NCBI GenBank assembly: GCA_013368445.1
Contig: JAACJO010000003.1
Coordinates: 558,001-622,000, forward strand
DNA from: Leucocoprinus leucothites
Taxonomy: Eukaryota; Basidiomycota; Agaricomycetes; Agaricales; Agaricaceae
Direction of reading: 5' to 3'
Length of the DNA: 64,000 nt
Under the pieces are notes generated by a model that saw nothing but the letters and a program-made list of their open reading frames with translations, made no database searches and was not told the DNA's origin. Positions 9,460 through 21,352 of this stretch are shown here, piece by piece. Positions within the stretch are counted from its first letter, which is position 1. The number at the start of each line of letters is the position of its first letter. A program made the position numbers and the translations under genes.

Positions 9460-10470
9460 ATGTCATCAACATCCTCGAGTCCGCCTTTTACACAAGCGCA
9501 AGTGGAAGAGTATAGACAATCTACACCATGGGCGTTTCCGGTTAATATTGAAGATGATGTGGATATGGGAGAGATGGTGCATAGTACGCCGAATGGGTCG
9601 GCTGTGAGGGTTGGTGGGAGCCCTGTGTTTGCGAGGAGTTCTGCCAGTGTTGGGGTGTTATCGCCGCAGATGCCAGTTGGAGACGTTGGCGTTGGCGTTG
9701 ACAGGCCAGTGTCGGGTTCGAGTGCTGGGACTGCTACTGCAAGGTCCAGTCGGAGGAGCGGTAGGAGCGGTAGGAGTGGCAGGAGTAGACCGCCAGTTGA
9801 TATGGAAGCGGAGAGGATGGAAGAGGAGGTGAGGCGGCAGGGAAGCTGGGAGTACAGTCATCATACTACTAGCCAACATGGTGGTGATGCCAGTGCCAGT
9901 CGCAGTCACAGTCGACACCACTCCGCACCCACAGGTTCATCATCCGTTATGTCATTCGCACCAGGGGATCGAATGTCCATATCAACCGTCTCACCCGAAC
10001 GAGCCTCCGATTACGCAAAAATGTCCATGTCATCAGCTACACCCCCACCTTCTGACGTACCCATCTCAACATATATGAAAAGAGTAGTCGATTTAGTGAA
10101 AAAGGTGCATAAGATGCCGTGGTATGCTGGGGAGAGATGTACGGTGGATTATTATCCGGGCAAGAAAGGGAAGAAGAGTGGGAGAGGGGGAGGGGATGAG
10201 GATTCGTTGTATGATAGAAGGGTGGGGCATGTGACGGCTGTTTCGTGGAAGAGTAGGGAGTATGCTTTGTGGAGGCAGAGTCATTATGGACATGTTGGGC
10301 GTGTGGGTGATGAGGAGGAGGAGGATGAGGGGGAGAGTTATTATGATGGAGAAGGGAGGGTTGGTGAAGAGGAGGAGGAGGGGAGGAGGAGTGAGAGTAT
10401 GGATTCTGCGACTGGTGTTATTGAGCCGTTTCCGTTTATTGATAATAATAATAATGTACAACACGTGTAA
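9460..10470 (+). CDS. Unknown Ser-rich protein with a conserved-looking C-terminal core
   Basis: Single exon, 336 aa from the ATG at 9460 (an in-frame ATG at 9424 is less likely). I do not recognise the family. The N-terminal two thirds are low complexity: Ser, Gly-Arg repeats and His. An ordered segment follows at about residues 200-285 (STYMKRVVDLVKKVHKMPWY, then GHVTAVSWKSREYALWRQS), then a long Glu/Asp/Gly-rich tail. The ordered core with basic and aromatic residues may be the functional part. The coding strand is strongly G-rich, like its neighbours up to 17.9 kb. Confidence 0.65.
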   Translation: MSSTSSSPPFTQAQVEEYRQSTPWAFPVNIEDDVDMGEMVHSTPNGSAVRVGGSPVFARSSASVGVLSPQMPVGDVGVGVDRPVSGSSAGTATARSSRRSGRSGRSGRSRPPVDMEAERMEEEVRRQGSWEYSHHTTSQHGGDASASRSHSRHHSAPTGSSSVMSFAPGDRMSISTVSPERASDYAKMSMSSATPPPSDVPISTYMKRVVDLVKKVHKMPWYAGERCTVDYYPGKKGKKSGRGGGDEDSLYDRRVGHVTAVSWKSREYALWRQSHYGHVGRVGDEEEEDEGESYYDGEGRVGEEEEEGRRSESMDSATGVIEPFPFIDNNNNVQHV

Positions 10471-10579
10471 TTTCAATTGAATAAATAGCACTTTGAACGT
10501 TCCCTACACACGGTCACATCCCCTCACCCGCTCCTTCTCTCCTCTTGTCTTCCATCTCTACCTATTATCCTCGCCCTCG

Positions 10580-12478
10580 ATGAATCTCTGCGATCGATGT
10601 TCTCGCAATCTGGATAAACAACGTGATGCTACTACTCCGACGCCGACTCCGTTCAAATCTACCACCGATGAAATCGTGTATATCCAATCTCAAGTCCGAC
10701 GAGTGGAACATGAAATCGAGCAGCTCACATCTCAAAGGGTGACGCTTCAACGCAGATTGAACGCTATTGCTGCGTCTACTGTGACGTTTCCTTATGAGAT
10801 TATATCTACGATATTCGAGCATGCTTGTCCCCCGCTGGATGTGGGGAATACTTCCGAGGCTGGCGTTGTGGATACGAATACGACAACAGCAACGACATCA
10901 GTGGTGTCGGCGAAAGACGGAGCTGGAGTGACCTTTCCGAATATGCCGTTCAAACTCGCTGCGGTGTGTTCGCAATGGCGAGATATCGTGCTTTCGATGC
11001 CACAGTTATGGACGTCGATTGCGTTTACGTTGTATCAGAGCCAAAGCGTGTCGAATGCGTTTGCTCTGGATACGATTTTTCGGAGGTCTGGGAATTGTCG
11101 GGTGACGATTTCGTTGATATTTGCGAGTGGAGATGAGGGGAGAGATAGATTGGAGAATGATGTGCCACCTTCGGTGGACGTGTTGGATGTGTTTATGCAA
11201 CATTCACAACGATGGGGAACACTCAAGATCGATGGTTTACCGCCCGAGTGGATTCCGGTGTTACGGCAAGCGAAGAATAAGACGCCTAATGTGGAGAGGG
11301 TGTGGTTATGCCCGTATGATAATTCTCGGGAACAACAGATGGTGGATATGTTTGTGGAAGCGCCGATGTTGAGGAGGGTGACGTTGGATAATACGTTTTT
11401 GAGTGCGATTGTGTTGCCGTGGAGTGGGTTGACGCATTTGAAGGTGTCGTGGGTGTCGATTGATGAGTGTGCGGAGATGTTGAGGAGGTGTGAGGCGTTG
11501 GTGGAGTGTGATTTTCAGAGGATATTGTCGAATGCAGAGTTTCATCCACTTCCGCAGGGGGATGTTCCACCGGTGGTACTCCAACATTTGAAAACGTTGC
11601 GATGGTCGTATGCGGGAGATGCATGGGAGTTTCAGTTGTTTGAGAGGATGCATTTCCCGGTGTTGAAGCATTTGAAGTTGAAACTGAGGTATGATTTGGC
11701 GCATTTTAGGGTGATACAGGTGGTTTTGGGAAAGGTGTTGGGGGAGACGTCGATGGGTGTGGAGAGGTTGGATTTGGATTTGGGGTGTCCGTGGGCGCAT
11801 GTGTATGAGATTTTGAGGGGGGTGCCGAGGGTGAGGGAGGTGAGGTTGGTGGATGAGCATGATCCAGAGTTTGTGAGGATGTTGATGGGTGCGTTGGTTC
11901 CTTTGCCGAGTCCTTCTTATGGACCATCACCGGCGTTTGGTCAGGGTAGTAATGGGTATGGGGTGGATGGGACGAGGATGGATGGGTCATCGTCGTGGGG
12001 AGTGGAAGGGACGGGGGACAGAAGAAGAGAGAAGGAGACGGTGTTTTTACCGCAGTTGAGGTCGTTGGAATTTCAGGGGAATAATCCGACTGATTATGGG
12101 TTTCCGAGGATGGTGGTGGAACAGTTGAAGAAGAGGTGGGATGTGGATACGAGGGATGTTGGACCGGTTGTGGCGTTTGAGGTGGGTGAGTTGCCTGGGA
12201 TAGATCGGAATGCGAGTGTAGGAGGTGCAACACGATCGAGGAAGAAAAGGGCGACGTCGTCGTCTTCCTCTCCTACTCCTTCTGCGTCATCGATGCGAGC
12301 CTTGTCGTCGCCTGCGCGGTCGAGATTGGAGAATGTGAATTTGGAGTTGTCGTCTGAGATTTATGTGGATGGGCTTGCGGGACAGGCGGGGGTGGTTAGG
12401 GAGGGATTGAGAGAGTTGATGAAGGTGGGGATGAAGGTGAGGATTGTGAATGGGTTTGAGGGAAAGGGATGGTTGTGA
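10580..12478 (+). CDS. F-box-like protein
   Basis: Single exon, 632 aa from the ATG at 10580; an upstream in-frame ATG at 10493 would add 29 residues that read as leader. A short Cys-containing start (MNLCDRCSRNLDKQRD) leads to a predicted coiled coil (about 35-65), then an F-box-like segment VTFPYEIISTIFEHACPP and KLAAVCSQWRDIVLSMPQLW. Leucine-rich, irregular repeats follow to the end, interrupted by a Ser/Gly insert. This layout is typical of the greatly expanded agaricomycete F-box-like families, presumed substrate adaptors of SCF ubiquitin ligases. The substrate cannot be inferred. Confidence 0.8.
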   Translation: MNLCDRCSRNLDKQRDATTPTPTPFKSTTDEIVYIQSQVRRVEHEIEQLTSQRVTLQRRLNAIAASTVTFPYEIISTIFEHACPPLDVGNTSEAGVVDTNTTTATTSVVSAKDGAGVTFPNMPFKLAAVCSQWRDIVLSMPQLWTSIAFTLYQSQSVSNAFALDTIFRRSGNCRVTISLIFASGDEGRDRLENDVPPSVDVLDVFMQHSQRWGTLKIDGLPPEWIPVLRQAKNKTPNVERVWLCPYDNSREQQMVDMFVEAPMLRRVTLDNTFLSAIVLPWSGLTHLKVSWVSIDECAEMLRRCEALVECDFQRILSNAEFHPLPQGDVPPVVLQHLKTLRWSYAGDAWEFQLFERMHFPVLKHLKLKLRYDLAHFRVIQVVLGKVLGETSMGVERLDLDLGCPWAHVYEILRGVPRVREVRLVDEHDPEFVRMLMGALVPLPSPSYGPSPAFGQGSNGYGVDGTRMDGSSSWGVEGTGDRRREKETVFLPQLRSLEFQGNNPTDYGFPRMVVEQLKKRWDVDTRDVGPVVAFEVGELPGIDRNASVGGATRSRKKRATSSSSSPTPSASSMRALSSPARSRLENVNLELSSEIYVDGLAGQAGVVREGLRELMKVGMKVRIVNGFEGKGWL

Positions 12479-13038
12479 GATTTTTTAAAAAAAAAAATTG
12501 GGATGTCTGTACTTGTAGTGTCGGTACATACTGGTTTGTCGAGATATCGTGTACATGTTAAACGCTCATCATAACACGCTTCGCTTCTAAGTACCCCATG
12601 ACGATATGCTTCATTTCCCAGGGGGGGTACACCACGTTGTGCACGCGCAGCGAATATCGAATATATGAAATATACAGCAGTACATAGTCTATTACCGAAT
12701 CGGATCTGCATTCACATCACGGCTGAGCTCATAAAAGGAACAAGTTGGTCCTATGTGACCGGAGTATGTGACAGGACATCACCTCATCGGGCATCGTGAT
12801 TTGTGATTCGTGTTACTCATCTCGTTTCCTTTCTTTCCGTCCACGCTCCCAACCTGTGCACTCTTCCCCCCCTCCATATCTCACTCTTTCTCGGAAACGG
12901 GAAAAAACGCAACTTTTATACCTAATTTCTTCTTGCTTTTTTTACCTTAATCGAGGGTATACGCAAGACTTGGTCTTTGAGGGATATACATACGGATATA
13001 TTTCCCCTCTCTTTTCGTGGTAGAAGAAGAAATTTGGA
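12479..13038. other. Intergenic region between the F-box-like and RING genes
   Basis: 560 bp with an A-rich run directly after the F-box-like stop and no recognisable gene. It is pyrimidine-rich near 12880-12960, upstream of the RING gene start. Confidence 0.5.
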
Positions 13039-16000
13039 ATGGGACAGAGTTCTTCGAGGTTGAGAAGGGATACTACGTTATCGGAGTCGTCACCCGTACA
13101 GCAACCACAGCAGCAACAGCCACAACCACAAGAGCAGCCACAGCAAGACGTACAGCGTTCTTCGGCTTCGGCTATATCTACAGATAATCCGCCACCTCGG
13201 CAAACGAATACCACTGTCGTTGGTTCAGAACTAGAACATACTGCTACGAGCTCAAGCTCTCATGTCGATGATAACCGGAACCCATTGCAGGAGCAGGAGC
13301 AGGAGGCTGCTGGTGGTGGTGATGAAGAAGGGACGACAACAACGACAACACAGGTCGAAGCGGAAGCACGAACACTCAAACGCTCATCTGTTCGTAAAAG
13401 CTTGATCAATCTCGTTAAACCAGTAACGACTGCTGTGAAAAGGAAGGGGAGTAGTAGAAGAGTGGTGGTGGTTGATTCACCTGTGGATGCGAGCGCTGAG
13501 CCTGGTGCTGCGAATGATGGAGCTGTGGTGGAGAGGGAGGAGGAGAAGGAGAAGGAGAAAGTGAGGAAAAGGAGGATGTCATGGAGGAATTCAAGACGTT
13601 GGTCAAAGTCTCGATTTATGGATTCTCCTACTGCTGCTGTTACGGTGCCTGAGGAGGAGGGGGATGGAGAGTCGGCGTCTGCGACAGTTGGCGCTGGAGA
13701 GCAGCAGCAGTCGACTGTGGCTGCGGGTGTTAATGCAAAGTCAAAGGCTACAGCTCCTATGCCTCATGTTGTGGAGGAGGAAATGGACGCTCGGACACTC
13801 AAAGGCAAGGAGAGGCAGACTGACCGCCAAGGCGGGGATGATGATGATGATGATGGCGCCGAGGGGTCTGGGCATGAGGCTCGTGCGCATGGGTCTGGAT
13901 CTGGATCTGGGTCTGGGTCTTGGAATGAGGATAAACGAGGTTCGGAGCCTGTGGATTCCCCCGCTGGCAATGATTCGAGTGTGGAGGATCAACATCAAGC
14001 GCTGGAGAATTCAAATATCTTGCGTGCGCCGCATGTTCAACCTGTACCCCTTCCTACGTGTGGTGATGAGTCTCCAATATCACCTTCCCCCCATTCCTCT
14101 TCGACGGATACTGCCACGCGTTATCAGCCACACCTGGCCGGATCATCATCATTACCTTCGTCGTCGTCGAGGTATTATCGTGATGGACTAGAACGTTCTT
14201 CGAGGCAGCGGTATCATCAACACACAGGATCAGCAGGATCAGCAGCAGAATTTCCTTATCCATCTTCTTCATCGCATAGGATGTCACCACCCCCGAGACC
14301 TATGATGCCACCACCTGCGCCGCCACTACCATCGAATAATCAAACTTTGACACAGCCTACTACTGGTGCTGGTGCTGGTACTGGTGCTACGACTGCGGCA
14401 GGGAACAATACTCAGAATAGGCAGTTTCCGCCACCGGGAACGTTGGTGGTTGTGCAGGGAATTGTGCATACTACTGATGTTTCTCGTGCGAATAATGCCG
14501 GCGCCTATAACAGCAATAGTAACAGCAATAACGGTGTGAGCGCGGGGGATGGGGGTGCTGTGAATGGGGCGTCGCAGACGAGTGTTGTTTCTTCTGGGGG
14601 AGGTTCTGATGAGACTGTTGTTCCTGGGCGGAATAGCATGTCGAGTAATGAAACTACGAGTGCGAATGTGGGGCGTGGTAGGTCGCAGCAACAACAGTCG
14701 GGTGGGATGGGAGCAGGGTCTTCTACGTCGTCGGCGGTGAATAGGCTTTCTGCATTGCTTGGAAGAGGAAGTGGGGGATCAAGACCGGGGAGTGTGGTGG
14801 GTGGTGTGGCTGGGGAAGGGGTGAGGAGGAGTGTTGAGAGTGAGAGAGTGAGTGAGGGTTATGGTATTGGTAATTCTTCACTACCACAGCAACAGGAGCA
14901 ATCATCGACAGCGATGACGGGAGCAGCAAATTCATCATCTACGCCATCTACTTCAACTACGAACACGGCTACGAATACGACAGCAAGTGATAGAGCGACG
15001 GCGATTTCGTCAAGTAGTATTGATGTTCTTGGGACATTGCTTAGGTTTGTCTCTTTACATATATATTATGGGAGGGGGATTGAAGGCTGATTTTTGTGGT
15101 ATAGTGTGGCAGCTGCAGCCACGGCGGCTTCCCTGCTCACAGGTTCGTCAGAGCCTATACTCTCCTCTGGCCTCGCTCCGAATCCGACAGCGGACTCAAC
15201 GATGAATTCTTCTCCTTCCCCTCCTTCCCCTTCTTCTTCGTCACCTTTTGCTTCGCCGCCTTTGCGGTCTTCACCTTTGCGTTCTTCTTCCACTCCGTTT
15301 ACTTCACCGCCTTCGTCTTTTCCTACTTCGGCGGCTTCGGCTTCGCGGCCTACGTCTGTCCCTACCGCGCCTGCGTATTCTCCTCCCCCTCCTCCGTCTG
15401 CTACCAACAATGCCGTTCCTTCATCTTCACATAATGATGTTCATTCACATTCGTCACACCCTCTTTCTTCTTCTTCACCGTTGTCTTCTTCTTTACCACC
15501 GTTGTCTTCTTCTTCTTCTTCCCCAACTCCAATAACAGGCGTAAATGATATGTCACCTGCTGGACGAGCGGAACGGATGCGACAAGCTTGGAGTACGATT
15601 CGGGAACGGTTGGGGTTGGGTGTGAGGGGGTCGAATTCGAATACGGCTCTCGATTCTGCTGCTCCTTCGTCGACGTCGGCGGCGGCAAGAACGGTGCCGG
15701 ATTCTGGGACTTCGAGTGCGACGGCAGCGAATGTGGGATCGGGTGAGAGGGAGAGGGAGAGAGGAAGGGAACTGTTTGGGGAGAGGGAGAGAGAGAGGGT
15801 GTTGACGGATACGAGGGAACAGATGTTGGCTGAGATGGGGAGAGCGTTTAATATTGGACTTGGCTTGGGTGCGAATGCTGGTACGGATGAGGATAACTCT
15901 CCTGCATCTTCGTCATCGCCGCGATCGTCGTCGTCAGCGACAACGACAGCAGCAGGAGGTGAAGGAAGAGGGAGAGGGAGAGAGTTACCGCCTGAGGGGA

Positions 16001-17972
16001 GTTTTGAGAGATTTTTGGTGGAGTTGCAGACGGATTTGAGGTCTGCGTTGACTTTGAATCAGGATCAGAGTAGGACGAGGAGTGAGAGTCGGGAGGTGAG
16101 GGAGGGGCGGGAACAAGGGCAGAGACAGGAGACGAGGGAGCAGCCTGAGCCTGATCCTGAGCCTGAACATGTGCCGAGTGATGATGATATGCCGTCGTTG
16201 CAGGATGTGTCTGGTTCGAGTTCTGAAGATGAAGATGATGAGGAGCGGGGGAGTAGGGAGGATGATGATGATGGTTTGTTGTTCTTTTTTCGCTTCTGAG
16301 AGTGTGATGCTGATATCGTGTGGTAGATTTCTCGTCGGCTGCTACGTCTCCTTCACCTCCTACTCAGCGGTCAACCCCGGCATCTGTGCCCGTAGCTTCT
16401 CAGGACGACGCTCCTGAGCGGCCAAATGGGAATGGTGGTACGGGTTCGAGGTCGGGTATGGATGCGTCTGGGAGGATTAATTGGTGGAGGTTGTATCGAT
16501 TCCCGCCTGTTGTTTCTGCTCGGTCTGGGTTGGGAATGGGACCACCACCACTGGGGACGATGTCTCCGCCTTTGGGTGGGGTTTCGACCAGTCATACACC
16601 GGCGTTGAATAATGGAACGCCTTCGTCGTCCACATCTTCGTATGCTTCAACTTCGAATTCGACGACGTCGTCGTCGTCGTCTTCCTATGCGTCTTCTCCA
16701 CCGTCTACGGCTCCTTCGTCGCCTGGTGATACCGGTGGTTTGTCCCCTCCTTCGTCGAGTGCGCAAGCGGGGGCTGGAAATGGAAGCACGGTTGTTCCTG
16801 TTATCATCGTTGGATTGCAATCTGTGAATGCACCGAACTGGAGACCTGTGATGCCGATGGAGGGGATGGAAGCTGCTGATATATTTGATGAAGCTCAGCA
16901 TGCGAGGCATACGCAGAATTTGCAGCGGCAACATCAGCATCGTCACCGGCGGCAAACTGGGAGAAGTAGTGGTATGGGTATGGGTATGAATGGGTTGGGT
17001 TTGGGTGCGAGTAGTTTGTTGGATGATGGCGTTATTGCTGATGGGGAGGATTATGATCTGGAGGATGAGGATGATGCGTTCTTTGGTGGGTTTGGGGGAC
17101 GGAGAGAGGAGAGGACGAGGAGGGGGTGGCAGGATAGAGCTGCGAGTGCGTTGAGGAATTTGAGGCCGGGTAGTTCGGCTGGGGCGGGTGGTGGTGCTGC
17201 GACGACGACAGGTGCTGCTGTTGGGGCCGGGAATAGAAGAAGTCAGAGTTTTGGTGCTGGTGTTGGTACAGGTGCGGGTGTGGGTGCGGGTGCGGGTATG
17301 GGAGCAGGGGCGGAGGTACCGCCGATTGGAGGTCCGGGGTCGAGGATGTTTTTGATCTATGTGATTGGTGGTAAGTTGACAGTTTGGGTTTGGGAGATTG
17401 TGTGGATGTTGATTTGTGGTGTTAGGTTATTACCCGCCGGATCATAGTATTGTTACTGGAGGACCTGATAACCTCGAGTCGTTTGAGGCTTTGCTGTACG
17501 TCGCGTTGTTCCACTGCTTTGAGTGTTTTGTTTGGACTGAGGCGAGTTTTTTTTTTTAGTGAATTGGTCGAGTTGCTTGGGAATGCTAAGCCCTCTACGG
17601 CGTCGAGGGAGGATATTGAGAAGTCTGGATTGGAGGTGATCCGGAGAGCGCAGTTGGAGGAGTATGAGAAGGATAAGAAGGTTTCGTCGAATTGTATAGA
17701 GCGGGTACGTTTTCTGACTGGTTCCCTTCATTTATCTGAGAGAAGAGGCGCTGATGGTTTGTGTGTATGGTGTGTAGTGTTTGATATGTTTGGACGATTA
17801 TGAGGAAGAAGATGAGATTCGAGTGATGAATTGTCGACATGCGTTCCATAGGGGATGCGTAGACACGTGGTTGCAGACGGGGAAAAATAATTGTCCTGCT
17901 TGTCGATCTACGGGAGTGACGACGGATGATAGACCTGGACCTAGTACTTCACCTGCTCAGACTGTCTTTTGA
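13039..17972 (+). CDS. Very large low-complexity RING-H2 protein, putative E3 ubiquitin ligase
   Basis: Exons 13039-15044, 15105-16273, 16327-17370, 17426-17495, 17560-17704 and 17778-17972 give 1,542 aa. The start MGQSSS is a good N-myristoylation consensus (Gly2, Ser6), suggesting membrane attachment. Most of the chain is Ser, Gln, Gly, Pro and acidic low complexity with long disordered runs. The only recognisable domain is a C-terminal RING-H2 finger in the last exon (from about residue 1479): CLIC, then NCRHAFHRGC, then CPAC, ligands in the C3H2C3 order. The last exons before it encode a more ordered segment (PPDHSIVTGGPDNLESFEAL). A membrane-tethered ubiquitin ligase is the likely role (inference). 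Confidence 0.8.
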
Positions 17973-18326
17973 TGTTTTGTATAGTCTTTCCTTTTCTCTC
18001 TCTCTCTACAAAAATCATGTTTCTCTTTTTCTTGTCATTAAATTACTCGTGGCTGATGTTTTTGATACTGCATTGTTTTTTTTTTGTCTTCGTGTTTTTT
18101 TTTCTCCCTCTCTCTGTCTCTGTCTCTCTCAGTATATCTTTTTCTGTACTTGCGGATCCATTTGCATTGGAGTGTACTTCGTATTGTAGAGCCTTTGTTT
18201 TTTGCAGTCATGTGAAAATGGGAATTTATTTACTGATCTCTCGCTCTGTTTGGCGCGTCGGCGTCTTCCGTTGCCGTTCCTTTTGATCTCTTTCCCCGAC
18301 CACCACCACCACCACCATTACTGCTT
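17973..18326. other. Intergenic region with pyrimidine-rich tracts
   Basis: About 350 bp. It contains several T-rich and TCTC runs (18060-18140) and a CAC microsatellite (18300-18316) just before the ETF-beta start. Confidence 0.5.
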
Positions 18327-19423
18327 ATGAGACCTACGGCTGCGCGGCTGCTTAATATTCTTGTCCCTGTGAAGCGGTGTGTTGTTGCTTGGGTGGTTTT
18401 TTTTGGATAAAGATGCTGAGATATGTGCGAATAGTGCAGTGGACTATGCGGTCAAGATCCGGGTCAACCCACAGCAAACGGGTATTGACACTAATGTCAA
18501 GCATTCCATGGTGCGCCTTTGGTTTTGTGTCTGTTGTGTACCCTGGGCTTATGGAGCTTGTGTAGAACCCTTTTGATGAGATTGGTGTGTGTTTTTTCTT
18601 GAAAACTGCCAGGCTTGTGTTTATGTGATTCTTGTAGCTGTCGAGGAGGCCGTTCGTCTTCGGGAACGACTAAAAGACGAAATCAAGTCGATAAAAGCCA
18701 TAACCATCGGTCCCTCCAAGTCTCTCGAAACCCTCCGTACAGCACTCGCCATGGGCGCAGACTCCGCCATCCACGTCGAGATCCCCGACTCTGCCCCCGC
18801 CCCAGAACCTCTCGCCATTGCCAAAACATTAAAAGCAGTGATTGAAAAGGAGAAAGAGAAGGGGACTGGTGTTGATTTGGTTATTCTGGGGAAGCAGGCT
18901 ATTGATGATGATCTTGGGTTGACGGGACAGATGTTGGCTGGGTTGATGGGATGGAGTCAGGCGACGTTTGCGAGTAAGGTTGAGGTGGATGTTGGGGGGA
19001 AGGAGGTTTTGGTGGTTAGAGAGATTGATGGTGGTTCTGAGGAGGTGAGGTGTCGGTTGCCTTTGATTGTGACGACTGACCTTCGGTGAGTGTGTTTGGT
19101 TTTTTTAATTTTGGTTGGAGAGAGAACTCATGATCGTTGTGTTTTTGATAGTTTAAATGGTGAGCTTTGTGGTGCTCTCCTTTGCAAGATGTGTGTCTCT
19201 GACTTCCTTTGCAGAACCTCGTTATGCCTCGCTCCCTAACATCATGAAGGCCAAGAAGAAACCTGTCGAGAAACTGAGCGCAACTGACCTTGGTGTTGAC
19301 CTCACACCTATCCTCGAGACTCTCAAGGTGACAGAACCGCCCAAGCGTGTAGGAGGTGGCAAGGTGGAGTCTGTAGATGAACTTGTGGCAAAAATGAAGG
19401 AGGCTGGCATCACTGCTGCCTAG
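18327..19423 (+). CDS. ETFB: Electron-transfer flavoprotein beta subunit (mitochondrial)
   Basis: Exons 18327-18376, 18435-18510, 18566-18584, 18638-19085, 19152-19159 and 19215-19423 give 269 aa. The protein starts [17 protein letters not shown] and continues with the ETF-beta sequence [52 protein letters not shown] and, near the end, [16 protein letters not shown], the ETF-beta signature region. With the alpha subunit it takes electrons from acyl-CoA and other dehydrogenases in the mitochondrial matrix and passes them to ETF-ubiquinone oxidoreductase. Two exons are only 19 and 8 nt long; both are required to keep the conserved sequence and the frame. Confidence 0.95.
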
Positions 19424-19790
19424 ACCCGTCTAGGACGCACTGGACGGTTATCCCACACCACAGTATTCCCTTTTTAATAAAAAAAATTGTTAATCCTGGA
19501 CATTGTGTGTCTGACATTTTCTATCTAAGAACCTTTGTTTCTTGCCTTCACTATCGACAATTTGGACCTTGCAAATCCCACAATCCGCTCGTAGAGCTAT
19601 GCTATGAAAGATATAACGGGGACTACATTGTCAGTTTACTTGTTTGTTTCCTTATGTTCTGCAACCCCTAACACCGTCGCTTCATATTTCAACCCCCTCG
19701 CTTCAATCATGACCGCCCTGACAACTGAGGCACTAGCGTCGAGGTCGAAAAAGGGTCGCAAATTTTCTGTTATTGTCGCCTTCCACCACC
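19424..19790. other. Intergenic region between ETFB and an F-box gene
   Basis: About 370 bp. Contains the AATAAA-like end region of ETFB (ttttaataaaa near 19472) and the upstream region of the next gene. No further gene is seen. Confidence 0.5.
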
Positions 19791-21071
19791 ATGAGCCAAG
19801 CAACTCTCACTCTGTCGAGGCTACCGACGGAATTATGGTACCATTCCTTCACGTTCCTCAACAAGAACGACTTGCGACATCTTTGCCTCGTTTCCAAAGA
19901 TTTTTTACCCGAGGGCCGCCGACTTCTCTACCGAGATGTCGCGTTGAAGGGTAGCATAGGAATGATGCTATGGACTGAGATGATACTGTCGTCCGATGTT
20001 CATCCTCCCCTTGTTCGCTCAGTCACCCTTCCGACTCGCGCAAATCTCACTGGCTACTATATACGAGCTTTGACGAGATGTCTCTCTATGTTGCCTCGCC
20101 TCACCGCGCTCAACATCAAACATGCCATGACCGTGGACTCCACAAACGCGTATCTCGTTCCAGAAATGCTGGAGGGTTGTTCCTCGTGTCTTGTGGCGTT
20201 CCATCACGACCTTGCGGATATTGGGTTGAACCACAGCCTATTCAGCCCTTCTGGGTTTTATTCAACTCATGCGGGCATCGAGAGACTATACCTCGCGAAC
20301 ACAAGAATTCAAGACTTTCTTCCAGCACATTTGGAGGAGAAAATCCCTCCCAACATACTCCCTCGCCTGCTTACACTCCATATTGAGAACCTCGAAATAT
20401 TACGAGCGTTCCGTGCAAAGCCGATCCGGCGCTTACGTATCTCGGAGACGGTCTTCTTGACGCCCAGCGACATTGAAAAATTGGGCCTCATCCTTGATTC
20501 TTTCCGAAATACACTCTCCTCTCTCTGCATCAAATTCTCAAGTCCTATCAGTCCATCCGAAGAGACCTCGACTTTGGCGGAGGTCATGGAGATGTTGGTC
20601 ATGTGTGCCCCGAAGCTGTCACACTTGTATATTTTCGGGGATGTACCTGAGGTGAGTGTCTTAACAATGTTTTTGTTGTAATTCCGAGAAGCTGATATGA
20701 TCCCCACGCTTCCTTTCTTCCTGTAGCTGATTTCTGGGATGCACTCAGACGCACCACGTTTTAGTTCTTCCCTCCGAGCACTCAGCAACTTGACGTGCCT
20801 CGTTTTCGGAATTTCCCGTCTTCACAGACAACATGCCTGCCTGTCTACAGATTCTGTATTACCCGAGACGCTTGTTGATCACCTTTTTATGTGGTCGGAT
20901 AAGCTGCAGGAGGTCACGATCGGTTGCTTCTCCCCTGTGAAGGCGTCTTCTTCGTCTTTGTTTGGTAGAAATTCAGCTTCGTTTGTTAGATCCTCGGCCG
21001 GCGGTGTGGACAGAGTATCCCTGTGCCAAGTTGATTGTACTTTGACTGAAGATGCGTGGGCGACGGCATAG
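19791..21071 (+). CDS. F-box domain protein
   Basis: Exons 19791-20651 and 20727-21071 give 401 aa. I chose the ATG at 19791 because the F-box starts 9 residues later: LPTELWYHSFTFLNKNDLRH, then LCLVSKDFLPEGRRLLYRDV. The rest is irregular leucine-rich sequence (for example RLPRLTALNIKH-type and LPRLLTLHIENLEILRAF), consistent with a fungal F-box protein that presents a substrate to an SCF ubiquitin ligase. The single intron has GTGAGT and TGTAG borders and is phase 0. The substrate is unknown. Confidence 0.8.
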
Positions 21072-21352
21072 ATCTTGTTAAGCTGAAATTTTTATATCAA
21101 AGACCTCCCCGTAGAGGTCGGAGATTTAGATGTACATTCAATAATTCAAACCCTACTCATGTCTTTCCGAATAGTATTCCGAACCCTGACATCGTCCCAT
21201 TACGACGTATAGCAAAGCAAGAGTACATATCAAAGCTAATAAAAGATGAACGCGCTATGATGTGAGTATGATGTACTAGCAATCATTGTTCCCGTGATAC
21301 AGACAGCCACTGACACTTTCCCAATAAACAGTCCCTGACACAAGTAGCTCAA

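Noticed and set aside
11306..12233. Two long minus-strand frames (184 and 175 codons) opposite the F-box-like gene
   Set aside because: Low-complexity His/Pro/Gln-rich translations produced by the G-rich coding strand of the sense gene; no domain or splice signals.
13840..13920. GAT and GGATCTG-type trinucleotide/hexanucleotide repeats as a CRISPR-like or satellite array
   Set aside because: They are codon repeats (Asp and Gly-Ser runs) inside the RING gene; no spacer-repeat organisation exists anywhere in the window.
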